Below, one piece after another: positions 18,801 through 26,321 of a stretch of 64,000 nt of DNA. Made by a program: the position numbers and the translations under genes. This DNA is from Aestuariicoccus sp032586235. Lineage in GTDB: Bacteria > Pseudomonadota > Alphaproteobacteria > Rhodobacterales > Rhodobacteraceae. The stretch lies in NCBI RefSeq assembly GCF_032586235.1, contig NZ_JAWHTD010000016.1:1-64000 (forward strand), read 5' to 3'. Numbering within the stretch: the first letter of the stretch is position 1; the number at the start of each line of letters is the position of its first letter. The notes under the pieces are model-generated. The model saw nothing but the letters and a program-made list of their open reading frames with translations, searched no databases and had not been told where the DNA came from.

Positions 18801-19545
18801 CGTCGGCGGGCACAAGGTCTATCTGCGCACCGGCGAATACCAGGACGGCTCCTTGGGCGAGATCTTCATCGACATGCACAAGGAAGGCGCGGGCTTCCGG
18901 GCGATGATGAACAACTTCGCCATCGCGGTGTCGGTCGGCCTGCAATACGGTGTGCCTCTGGAAGAGTTCGTCGATGCCTTCACCTTCACCAAGTTCGAAC
19001 CGGCGGGCATGGTGCAGGGCAACGACAGCATCAAGAACGCCACCTCGATCCTCGACTACATCTTCCGCGAACTGGCCGTGTCCTATCTCGACCGGACCGA
19101 CCTGGCCCATGTAAAGCCCGAAGGCGCCACCTTCGACGACATCGGCCGCGGCGAGGAAGAGGGCGTCAGCAACGTCAAGGAGCTGAGCGAAAGCGCTGCG
19201 TCCAGGTCGCTGGAGGTGCTCAAGCAGATCAGCTCGACCGGCTACCTGCGCAAGCGCCTGCCGCAGGAACTGATCGTGCTGCAGGGCGGCCAGGCCACGG
19301 CCTTCGCCGTGCCGGACGATCCGTCGGCGGCGCTTCAGACCCTGGTGCCCGAAGCCGCGTCGGTGTCGGTGTCGACCACCACGGTTTCCAGCAGCAGCAG
19401 CACGCTGTCGATGGACGCCCGCGTCAAGGCCAAGATGCAGGGCTATGAGGGCGAGGCTTGCGGCGAATGCGGCAACTACACGCTGGTGCGCAACGGCACC
19501 TGCATGAAGTGCAACACCTGCGGCGGCACGTCGGGCTGTAGCTGA
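15877..19545 (+). CDS. nrdJ: adenosylcobalamin-dependent ribonucleoside-diphosphate reductase (class II)
   Basis: Reduces ribonucleotides to deoxyribonucleotides with a B12-derived radical, with or without oxygen. I start at ATG 15877 (1222 aa, MKIERKFTK); 70 upstream codons are open but non-coding in character. Landmarks are PNSPQWFNTGLHWAYG, HACFIQSV, GSGTGTNFS, the active-site stretch SNPCSEYMFLDDTACNLAS, and IAPTGTIGLVMDCDTTG. The C-terminus has four-Cys zinc-ribbon-like CGECGNYTL...CMKCNTCGG plus GCS, likely the redox-active tail. A rho-independent terminator follows. Confidence 0.97.
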   Translation: MKIERKFTKAGQDAYAEIDFVTTTSEIRNPDGSIVFRLDELEVPAKWSQVASDVIAQKYFRKAGVPTELKRVEEKGVPEFLWRSVPASKDTPRSGETSSKQVFDRLAGAWAYWGWKGGYFTTEDDARAYYDEMRHMLATQRAAPNSPQWFNTGLHWAYGIDGPSQGHYYVDHETAKLTRSKSAYEHPQPHACFIQSVGDDLVGDGGIMDLWVREARLFKYGSGTGTNFSSLRAEGEPLSGGGKSSGLMGFLKIGDRAAGAIKSGGTTRRAAKMVICDADHPDIEEFINWKVKEEQKVASIVAGSKMHEKMLNGLFEAIRAWDGAEADAYDPKKNDALKNAIRAAKKVSIPETYVKRVLDYARQGYASIEFPTYDTDWDSEAYASVSGQNSNNSIRVTDAFLKAVREDADWELIRRTDGSVAKTIKARDLWEQVGHAAWACADPGIQFHDTVNAWHTCPEDGEIRGSNPCSEYMFLDDTACNLASMNLLTFLKDGVFQAEDYMHATRLWTLTLEISVLMAQFPSKEIAQLSYDFRTLGLGYANIGGLLMNMGYSYDSDEGRALCGALTAIMTGVSYATSAEIAGEVGAFAKFEKNREHMLRVIRNHRNAAYGATTGYENLAVKPVPLDHANCPDSTLVELAMSSWDEALRLGEKHGYRNAQTSVIAPTGTIGLVMDCDTTGIEPDFALVKFKKLAGGGYFKIINRSVPAALEKQGYSSSQIEEIVSYAVGHGTMGNAPGINHTSLIGHGFGPAQIEKVEGALATAFDIRFVFNQWTLGEEFCREVLGIPADKLNDPTFDMLKHLGFTRADVEAANDHVCGTMTLEGAPHLKLEHYPIFDCANPCGKKGKRFLSVKSHITMMAAAQSFISGAISKTINMPNDASIEDCQAAYELSWSLGVKANALYRDGSKLSQPLAAALVEDDDEAAEVLESGSQTEKAQVLAEKIVEKIVIKEVERAMGRTKMPERRKGYTQKAIVGGHKVYLRTGEYQDGSLGEIFIDMHKEGAGFRAMMNNFAIAVSVGLQYGVPLEEFVDAFTFTKFEPAGMVQGNDSIKNATSILDYIFRELAVSYLDRTDLAHVKPEGATFDDIGRGEEEGVSNVKELSESAASRSLEVLKQISSTGYLRKRLPQELIVLQGGQATAFAVPDDPSAALQTLVPEAASVSVSTTTVSSSSSTLSMDARVKAKMQGYEGEACGECGNYTLVRNGTCMKCNTCGGTSGCS

Positions 19546-19643
19546 AACGGTTCTGGGGCGGGTGCGCTCGCCCCTGACGCGGACAGGGCCGCAGGCAGAA
19601 AACTCGGGCGGTGTATCAAGAGAACCCTGTCAGCGAAACTTTC

Positions 19644-19672
19644 AAGGGTCCCTTCGGGGGCCCTTTTTCTTT
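19644..19672 (+). terminator. rho-independent terminator of nrdJ
   Basis: AAGGGTCCC-TTCG-GGGGCCCTT hairpin with a stable tetraloop, followed by TTTCTTTT. Confidence 0.85.
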
Positions 19673-19787
19673 TGGTATGAGGGCCTTGCGCGGGATTGTT
19701 CATGCGGTTGGTGGCGGCGTGGTCCCGGGGCGGGCCCGGGACTGTGGCGCGCCTAGTGGCCACCGGCAGGGCTTGCGTCGTTGCGCG

Positions 19788-20408
19788 TCAGGATTGCGCG
19801 ACGTAGCGGTCGCGGCGGTGGTTGACCGTGATGATCCCGTTCAGGATCGCAGCCCCCAGCAGCGACCAGGCCACCGTCTGCCAGTCGAACAACGTCAGCG
19901 CCACGGCAAAGACGCAGAGGTCAAAGCAAAGCTGTGTGTTGCCCGCCAGAATGCCGCGCCGGTCCTGCAGCCAGAGCGCGACGATGCCGATGCCGCCCAG
20001 CGTTGCGCCGTGCCGGAAGAGCGACAAAAGCCCGACGCCCGCCAGAACGCCAAAGAGCGTGGCCCCCAGCGCCGGCGGCACCGGCCCGAGGTCGAGCACG
20101 AGCGGGAAGGCATCCGCCAGACCCGACATCAGCGCGACGGTCGCAAAGCTCTTGATCGTAAAGCGCCAGCCCATCTGGCGCACCGCCAGCACGTAGAACG
20201 GCAGGTTCAGCAGAAAGAAGGTCAGCCCGAAGGACCATCCCGTGGGATAGCTGATCACCAGCGCGGTGCCGGCGATCTGCCCGGTAAAGAGGTCGGCCGC
20301 GCGCAGAAACTGGATCGACAGCGCCACCAGAATGGCGCCGATCAGGATGCCATGCACGTCCTCGGCGAGGGTGTGGCGGTTGGCGGGGGGTGTCTCCAGA
20401 AGCAACAT
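19788..20408 (-). CDS. YitT family membrane protein
   Basis: A 206-aa protein with about five or six hydrophobic helices. The LFTGQIAGTALVISYPTGW segment near residue 40 and GATLFGVLAGVGLLSLFRHGATLGGIGIVA near 110-140 match the YitT (DUF161) family, whose role is unsettled. It converges on nrdJ and stands alone; no partner genes suggest a substrate. Confidence 0.82.
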   Translation of the reverse strand: MLLLETPPANRHTLAEDVHGILIGAILVALSIQFLRAADLFTGQIAGTALVISYPTGWSFGLTFFLLNLPFYVLAVRQMGWRFTIKSFATVALMSGLADAFPLVLDLGPVPPALGATLFGVLAGVGLLSLFRHGATLGGIGIVALWLQDRRGILAGNTQLCFDLCVFAVALTLFDWQTVAWSLLGAAILNGIITVNHRRDRYVAQS

Positions 20409-20520
20409 GGGTCAGGAATTATGACATATTCCGCGTCGGTCAAGCGCTCTGGCCACCAGCGGCCCGCATGGCCGGTATGCGCCAGCCGTTTTGCCCGGAA
20501 AAGCGTCACACTGCCGCCGA

Positions 20521-21735
20521 TCAGCCCGCCAGCGCCTTGTTCAGGTTCTCGTCGATCTTCTCCAGAAAGCCCATCGTGGTCAGCCAGCCCTGGTTCGGGC
20601 CGACCAACAGGGCCAGATCCTTGGTCATGAACCCCGATTCGACCGTGTCGATGATGACCCGCTCGAGCGTCTTGGCGAAGGTCATCAGCGCCTGGTTGCC
20701 GTCGAGCTTGGCGCGGTGCTTCAGCCCGCCGGTCCAGGCATAGATCGAGGCGATGGAATTGGTCGAGGTGGCCTCGCCCGCCTGGTGCTGGCGGTAATGC
20801 CGGGTGACGGTGCCGTGGGCGGCCTCGGATTCGACGACCTTGCCGTCCGGCGTCATCAGGATCGAGGTCATCAGCCCCAGCGACCCAAAGCCCTGCGCCA
20901 CGGTATCCGACTGCACGTCGCCGTCGTAATTCTTGCACGCCCAGACGAACCCGCCCGACCATTTCATCGCCGAGGCGACCATGTCGTCGATCAATCTGTG
21001 TTGATATTCAATGCCTTTCGCCTCGAACTTGTCGCGGAATTCTTCGTCGAAGATGCGCTGGAAGATCAGCATGAACTGGCCGTCATACTGCTTGAGAATG
21101 GTGTTCTTGGTCGACAGATACACCGGCCAGCCGAGGTCGAGCCCATAGTTGAACGATGCGCGCGCGAAATCGGCGATGCTGTCGTCGAGGTTGTACATCC
21201 CCATGTAGACGCCAGACGAGGGCGCGTCATAGACCTCTTTCTCGATCACCGTGCCGTCCTCGCCCACGAATTTCATGCTCAGCTTGCCCGGTCCGGGGAA
21301 CTTCATGTCGGTGGCCTTGTACTGGTCGCCAAAGGCGTGGCGGCCGATCACGATGGGCTTGGTCCAGCCCGGCACCAGCCGCGGCACGTTGCGGCAGATG
21401 ATCGGCGTGCGGAAGACCACGCCGCCAAGGATATTCCGGATCGTGCCGTTGGGGCTGCGCCACATCTCTTTCAGCCCGAATTCCTCGACCCTGCCTTCGT
21501 CGGGGGTGATGGTGGCGCATTTGACGGCGACGCCGACCTCTTTGGTCCTTTCGGCGGCGTCGATGGTGATCTGGTCGTTGGTGCGGTCGCGTTCCTCGAT
21601 GCCCAGATCGTAATAAAGCAGGTCGATGTCGAGATAGGGCAGGATCAGCTTTTGCTTGATGAAATCCCACATGATGCGGGTCATTTCATCGCCGTCCATT
21701 TCGACGATGGGGTTTTCTACCTTGATCCTGGACAT
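20521..21735 (-). CDS. icd: isocitrate dehydrogenase (NADP+)
   Basis: TCA-cycle enzyme, isocitrate to 2-oxoglutarate with NADPH. The 404-aa protein begins MSRIKVENPIVEMDGDEMTRIMW, the signature of the eukaryote-like IDH type found in alphaproteobacteria rather than the E. coli type. The substrate serine region SPNGTIRN, the catalytic Lys in YLSTKNTILKQYDGQF and the C-terminal ESEAAHGTVTRHYR metal/cofactor region are intact. It appears monocistronic. Confidence 0.97.
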   Translation of the reverse strand: MSRIKVENPIVEMDGDEMTRIMWDFIKQKLILPYLDIDLLYYDLGIEERDRTNDQITIDAAERTKEVGVAVKCATITPDEGRVEEFGLKEMWRSPNGTIRNILGGVVFRTPIICRNVPRLVPGWTKPIVIGRHAFGDQYKATDMKFPGPGKLSMKFVGEDGTVIEKEVYDAPSSGVYMGMYNLDDSIADFARASFNYGLDLGWPVYLSTKNTILKQYDGQFMLIFQRIFDEEFRDKFEAKGIEYQHRLIDDMVASAMKWSGGFVWACKNYDGDVQSDTVAQGFGSLGLMTSILMTPDGKVVESEAAHGTVTRHYRQHQAGEATSTNSIASIYAWTGGLKHRAKLDGNQALMTFAKTLERVIIDTVESGFMTKDLALLVGPNQGWLTTMGFLEKIDENLNKALAG

Positions 21736-21896
21736 GGGCGGCCTTTCGCTGGCGTGATCGGTTTCGCCGCCGCCTTAGCGCATATCGGGGGCTGGGGAAA
21801 GCTTTGTATGCCATTGCATACCGAAAGTGACGGGGATGCTGGCAAGACAGGCAGGGCGGCGGCTCTCGCCCGGAAATCCGGCAGGTAGGAGAGCCG

Positions 21897-23084
21897 TCAG
21901 AGGCGTTGCTCGACCCGGCGCATGTACACCATCAGCATCACCGCGATGCAGGCCTCGACAAAGATGCCGGTGGCCAGTGGCAACGGCGTGCCGTCGAACA
22001 TCAGCCCCACCGGTACGGCCAGCATCACCGCCACCACCGTGGCGAGCGCGCCGATCACCGATGCGGCCATGCCGGCGATATGGCCCATCGGCTCCATCGC
22101 GATGGCGTTGAGGTTGCCGATGGTCATCCCGGCCTGAAAGAACAACGACGCTTGCCAGACGATGAAACCGGCAAAGGCCCAGTCGGCGGGGCCGAACTGC
22201 CACAGCACGATCATCAGCCCCGACAGCGCGACCTGCGCCGTCAGCATCGCCGTGACCAGAACCCGCATCCCCAGCCGCATCACCAGCGTCGCGTTCACGA
22301 AACTGGCCGAGGATGCGGCGATCGCGATGCCGCCGAACCAGAGCGGAAAGCTCTCGCCGCGCCCAAAGGTAATGTCAAAGAGTTGCTGGGTCGAGGAGAG
22401 CGACGAGAACAGCATCCCAAAGCTCAGCGCCTGAACCGCGATCGAAATCCGCACGATTGGATGCGTCAGCATCTGCCGCACCGCATCGGCCAGAAGCGGC
22501 AGGCGGAAGGGGCGTCTCTGCGCGGGCGGCAGCGTCTCGGGCAGGCGCAGGGTCAGCCAGGCCGACGCGATCAGCGCGAAAATGACGAAGGCCCAGAAGA
22601 TCGCCCGCCAATCAAAGAGCGCGATGATCCCCGCGCCAATCGTGGGCGCGATGGCCGGAACCAGCGAGAAGACGATCATCACAAAGGACATGATCCGCGC
22701 CATGCCGCGCCCGGCGTAAAGGTCGCGGATCACCGCCAGCGCCACGACCCGGGGGCCCGATGCGCCCAGCCCCTGCACGACCCGCGCGGCCAAAAGCACC
22801 TCGAGCGTTTGCGCCCGTGCGGCCACCAGCGCCGCAGCGATATAGATGACCGCGCCGCAGAGCATGACCGGCTTGCGCCCGAAAGCGTCCGACAAAGGCC
22901 CGGTAAAGAACGTGCCCACCCCCATGCCCAGCATGAAGCTGGTCACGACCAGCTGCGCGCGATTGACGTCCTAGGGGCTGAGCGCCGCGCTGATCTCGGG
23001 CAGCGCGGGCAGCATCGCGTCGATCGAAAACGCGATGATCGAGAACATCATCGCGATCAGGGCGATGAATTCGGAGCGGGCCAT
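21897..23084 (-). pseudogene. Bcr/CflA-type MFS drug transporter interrupted by an in-frame TAG
   Basis: From ATG 23084 the frame encodes MARSEFIALIAMMFSIIAFS, the first helix expected of a Bcr/CflA-type efflux pump, runs 37 codons, and hits TAG at 22971-22973. The same frame then continues without another stop to 21897 with DVNRAQLVVTSFMLGMG, the MFS signature GPLSDAFGRKPVM and RVVQGLGASG, and the remaining helices. Without the TAG the protein would be about 395 aa, normal for the family. No frameshift is needed. A GTG at 22946 could restart translation, but such a product lacks helix 1. It may be a genuine recent nonsense mutation or a sequence error. Confidence 0.82.
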
Positions 23085-23170
23085 GGTTCGGGGCAAAACG
23101 GAATCCAGCTCGGTAAGGGCGGCTGGGCCGTTTTGCGGGGCGCGCGCCGAAAAGGCAACCGGCGGCGCGG

Positions 23171-23815
23171 TTATTCCGCGGGGTCAGCGCCCGCGCGCAG
23201 TTCTGCGATGACCTTGGACCACAGCTCGGGCGGCTGCGCGCCCGGCACGGCGTGCCGTCCGGCGACGATGAAGGTCGGCACAGATGTGATGCCCATCTCG
23301 CGCGCCGCCGCGTCCTGTTCGCGGATCTGGTCGGCATCCACATCCGACCCCAGCAGCCGCAGGATCACGCTGGCGTCGAGCCCCGCGCCATCGGCGATGT
23401 CGCTCAGCACCTCGGTGTCGCCGATATCGCGCCCGTCGACGAAATAGGCGCGAAAGAGCGCCGAGACGACCGCGGTCTGCCGCCCCTCGATCCCGGCCCA
23501 ATGGATCAGCCGGTGGGCGTCAAGCGTGTTGGGCGTGCGGGCGATGGCGTCGAGGTTGATCTTGAGCCCGGCCTTTTCGGCGTGCTGGGTCACGGGCAGA
23601 TAGGCCTGAACCGCGCCGTCCTTGCCGCCGAACTTGCCCTCTAGATAGGCGCGCCGGTCCATGCCGCCCGCGGGCATGTCGGGGTTCAGCTGGAACGGCA
23701 GCCAGCGGATCTGGAACGGGTGGTCGGGATTGGCCTCGAGCGCGCGGTCGAGATAGGATTTGCCGATATAGCACCAGGGGCAGATCGGATCGGAGAATAT
23801 GTCGAGCGTGACCAT
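23171..23815 (-). CDS. DsbA/FrnE family thioredoxin-fold oxidoreductase
   Basis: ATG 23815 gives 214 aa starting MVTLDIFSDPICPWCYIG; the 54 upstream codons are low-complexity and rejected. The active-site CPWC (Cys12, Cys15) lies in a thioredoxin-like fold with the usual helical insertion, and the cis-Pro motif TSVPTFIVAGRHAVPGAQ is present. No signal peptide, so it is cytosolic, like FrnE and 2-hydroxychromene-2-carboxylate isomerase relatives. Substrate unknown. Confidence 0.88.
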   Translation of the reverse strand: MVTLDIFSDPICPWCYIGKSYLDRALEANPDHPFQIRWLPFQLNPDMPAGGMDRRAYLEGKFGGKDGAVQAYLPVTQHAEKAGLKINLDAIARTPNTLDAHRLIHWAGIEGRQTAVVSALFRAYFVDGRDIGDTEVLSDIADGAGLDASVILRLLGSDVDADQIREQDAAAREMGITSVPTFIVAGRHAVPGAQPPELWSKVIAELRAGADPAE

Positions 23816-23883
23816 GACGGTCCTTTCGGTGTCTGTTTGCGGTCGTTTAACAGGTTCGGGCGCGCTTGGCGAACGGATGGCGT

Positions 23884-25398
23884 TCACAGTGGGATCAGCG
23901 CGCGCAGGGCGCTGCGTGAAAGCTTGCCGTTGGGATTGCGCGGCAGCTGCGGCAGATGCACGAAACGGCGCGGGCATTTGTACCGGGCGAGGCGGGTTTG
24001 GGCGGCCTTGAGCAGCGCGTCTTCGTCGAGCGGCGCAGGCCCGGTATAGGCGGCGGCGATCAGGCGCACGTCCGGTTTCACCTCGATATCGGTGACGGCG
24101 ATCTCGGTGATGCCGGGCAGATCGGCCAGCGCCGCCTCGACCTCGAGCGGGGAAACCCGGTAGCCGCCCGCGTTCATCATGTCGTCGGCGCGGCCGCGAT
24201 AGGTGATCTGGCCGTCATCGTCCATGATCCCGCGATCCCCGGTCAGGAACCACTCGCCAATGTTGCGTGCCGCGGTGGCCTCGGGCGCGCCGACATAGCC
24301 CAGCATCAGGCCCGGATCGTCCCGGTGCACGGCGATCGTGCCCTCGGTGCCGCGCGGCACGGGCGTGCCGTCCTCGCCCAGAACGGCCACGCGCCGCCCG
24401 GTCTGGGCCATGCCGAGCGCCCCCGGCGCTGCGGGCCGGTGCGGCGCGGCGGAGATGAAGGTCGAACATTCGGACATGCCGAAGGCCTCAAAGACCTCGG
24501 TCCCGGTGGCGTCGCGCCAGGCCGCGCGCAGGGGCTCGGACAGCTTCTCGCCCGCCGAAAGCGCGTGGCGCAGGCGCGGCAGGTCGGGCAGCGACCCGCC
24601 CAGAAGCTTGCGAAAGACGCCGGGGGCAGCGGCAAAGAGCGTGGCGTCATTGCGCCGGATCAAGAGCGGCAGCTGCGCGATCTCGACCCCCTCGGCGGGG
24701 ACGAGCGCCGTGGCGCCGACGCTCCAGGGATCGAGCAGACCGGTGCCCAGTGTGAATGTCCAGTTGAAGGCGCCCGCGTGCATCAGCCGGTCGTCGGGGC
24801 GCAGGCCGTACCAGTCGCGGTGCATCATCCGTCGCGCCCAGACGGCGCGGTGGGCATGGCCCACGGCGCGCGGCGTGCCCGAGGTGCCCGAGGTGTAGAC
24901 GATATAGGCCAGCCGGTTCGAGTCGCCCATGTCGAACGCGGCCGGCGGCAGGGCGTGCCAGCCGTCCAGCGCCTCGGCCGAGAGCACGGGCAGATTTGTC
25001 GGGCCCAGCGCGATGCCCGGCTGATGCAGGACGGCGGCGGGTTTGAGGCTGGCAAGGATCGCCTGAACCTCGGGCTCGGTCAGCTGCGACGAGGTCGGCA
25101 CCGGCACGATGCCCGCCGCGATGGCCCCCAGATAGGCGATGGGAAACTCGGGCGTATTGCCCAGCCGCATCAAGAGCTTGTCGCCAGGGTTGAGCCCAGA
25201 GTGCAGAAGCCCCGTCGCAGTGCCCAGCACCGCCGAGCGCAGGCTGGCGTGGCTGATCCGCTTGGCACCGGTGGGCCGCAGCACCGCCAGCGCGATCTTG
25301 TCGGGAACGTCAAGCCCGGCCTCGAGCACGTATTGCGCGAGGTTGAAGGGGGCGGGGCAGGGGGGCGGGGCCCCGGTATCGTGCAGAGAGAGCGCCAT
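23884..25398 (-). CDS. AMP-forming acyl-CoA ligase (benzoate-CoA ligase-like)
   Basis: A 504-aa member of the ANL adenylate-forming superfamily. The phosphate-loop motif YTSGTSGTPRAV, the A5-like FGMSECSTF, the hinge WFLTGDRGIMDDDGQITYRGRADDM split over residues near 390-415 and the catalytic Lys in PRNPNGKLSRSAL are all present. It activates a carboxylic acid to an acyl-AMP and then acyl-CoA; overall likeness is to benzoate-CoA ligase-like enzymes but the acid is not identifiable. It is divergent from an XRE-cupin regulator 68 bp away, which is probably its regulator. Confidence 0.87.
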   Translation of the reverse strand: MALSLHDTGAPPPCPAPFNLAQYVLEAGLDVPDKIALAVLRPTGAKRISHASLRSAVLGTATGLLHSGLNPGDKLLMRLGNTPEFPIAYLGAIAAGIVPVPTSSQLTEPEVQAILASLKPAAVLHQPGIALGPTNLPVLSAEALDGWHALPPAAFDMGDSNRLAYIVYTSGTSGTPRAVGHAHRAVWARRMMHRDWYGLRPDDRLMHAGAFNWTFTLGTGLLDPWSVGATALVPAEGVEIAQLPLLIRRNDATLFAAAPGVFRKLLGGSLPDLPRLRHALSAGEKLSEPLRAAWRDATGTEVFEAFGMSECSTFISAAPHRPAAPGALGMAQTGRRVAVLGEDGTPVPRGTEGTIAVHRDDPGLMLGYVGAPEATAARNIGEWFLTGDRGIMDDDGQITYRGRADDMMNAGGYRVSPLEVEAALADLPGITEIAVTDIEVKPDVRLIAAAYTGPAPLDEDALLKAAQTRLARYKCPRRFVHLPQLPRNPNGKLSRSALRALIPL

Positions 25399-25466
25399 AA
25401 GACACCCGGGTAAGCCGCGCGCCCGGCGCTTGCAAGACCCCGCAGGCGCCCGTATAGCCCTGAGCC

Positions 25467-26090
25467 ATGGCTGGCAAAGACCCCAAATCCCTGATCCGGA
25501 TCGCCCGCGACAGCGGCGAGACCGCCGTGGCGGAACCGCTCGATCTGGGCGTGCGGGTGCGCGAGTTGCGCAAGGCGCGCGACTGGACGCTGGAGCAGGC
25601 CGCGAGGCAGGCCGGGCTGGCGCGCTCGACCTTGTCGAAGATCGAGAACGGGCAGATGTCGCCCACTTACGATGCGCTGAAAAAGCTGGCGGTGGGGCTG
25701 GAGATCTCGGTCCCGCAGCTTTTCACCGCGCCGCAGCGCGATCAGGTGAACGGGCGTCTGGCGGTGACGAAATCGGGCGAGGGCCAGAGCCACGCCACCG
25801 CGACCTATGAGCACGAGCTGCTGGCCGAGCATCTGACCAAGAAACAGATGCTGCCCTACCGCGCGCGGGTGCGGGCGCGGGACATGGATGAATTCGACGG
25901 CTGGGTGCGCCACGACGGCGAAGAGTTTCTGTACGTGCTGACGGGGGTCATCCGGCTTTACACAGAGTTCTATGAGCCGATCGAAATGCGCCGCGGCGAC
26001 AGCGCCTATTACGACGCCACCATGGGCCATAACGTGGTGTCGGTCAGCCCCGAGGACGCGACGATCCTCTGGGTCACGTCGCTGGTCTGA
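25467..26090 (+). CDS. XRE family regulator with C-terminal cupin domain
   Basis: The 207-aa product has an N-terminal XRE helix-turn-helix at about residues 30-85 (RVRELRKARDWTLEQAARQAG...STLSKIENGQ) and a C-terminal cupin at about 125-205 (DEFDGWVRHDGEEFLYVLTGVI). Members of this group sense a small ligand in the cupin and often control a neighbouring catabolic gene. Here the divergent acyl-CoA ligase is the likely target; this is inference from position. Confidence 0.9.
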   Translation: MAGKDPKSLIRIARDSGETAVAEPLDLGVRVRELRKARDWTLEQAARQAGLARSTLSKIENGQMSPTYDALKKLAVGLEISVPQLFTAPQRDQVNGRLAVTKSGEGQSHATATYEHELLAEHLTKKQMLPYRARVRARDMDEFDGWVRHDGEEFLYVLTGVIRLYTEFYEPIEMRRGDSAYYDATMGHNVVSVSPEDATILWVTSLV

Positions 26091-26204
26091 ACGCAGGTCT
26101 GATCCCAAGGAGCGCCTTCGGCGCGCTGGTTGTCTCGGCCCCCGCTTTGGCGGGGACCTCGGGCCGCAATGGGCCGGCGGTGCGCCTTGTCGTGAGCGGC
26201 CGGA

Positions 26205-26318
26205 TCAGAACCAGCTGTCGACCGTGCGGGCCGCACCCGACACATCCTGGCCGATGCCGTCGACCGTGGCGCAGCCGCCGAGTGCGGCGAGCGTGATCAA
26301 AAGGGCGAGAATGCGCAT
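26205..26318 (-). CDS. entericidin-like small lipoprotein
   Basis: A 37-aa gene. The sequence reads MRILALLITLAALGGC followed by ATVDGIGQDV and a short tail ending in SWF. The lipobox ALGGC places the lipidated Cys at 16, and TVDGIGQDVS-type residues after it are characteristic of the entericidin A/B family of tiny membrane lipoproteins. It starts 3 bp after the yejA stop, so it is probably translated from the same message. Role in this organism unknown; in E. coli the pair acts as a toxin/antidote in stationary phase. Confidence 0.8.
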   Translation of the reverse strand: MRILALLITLAALGGCATVDGIGQDVSGAARTVDSWF

Positions 26319-26321
26319 GGG

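Noticed and set aside
15832..19110. 1092-codon open frame opposite nrdJ
   Set aside because: It is antisense to a clear nrdJ and arises from strong third-position GC bias; its protein has no recognisable domain.
22946..22948. GTG 22946 as the true start of the transporter
   Set aside because: The coding sequence continues upstream of it in frame through helix 1 to ATG 23084; starting here would drop a needed helix.
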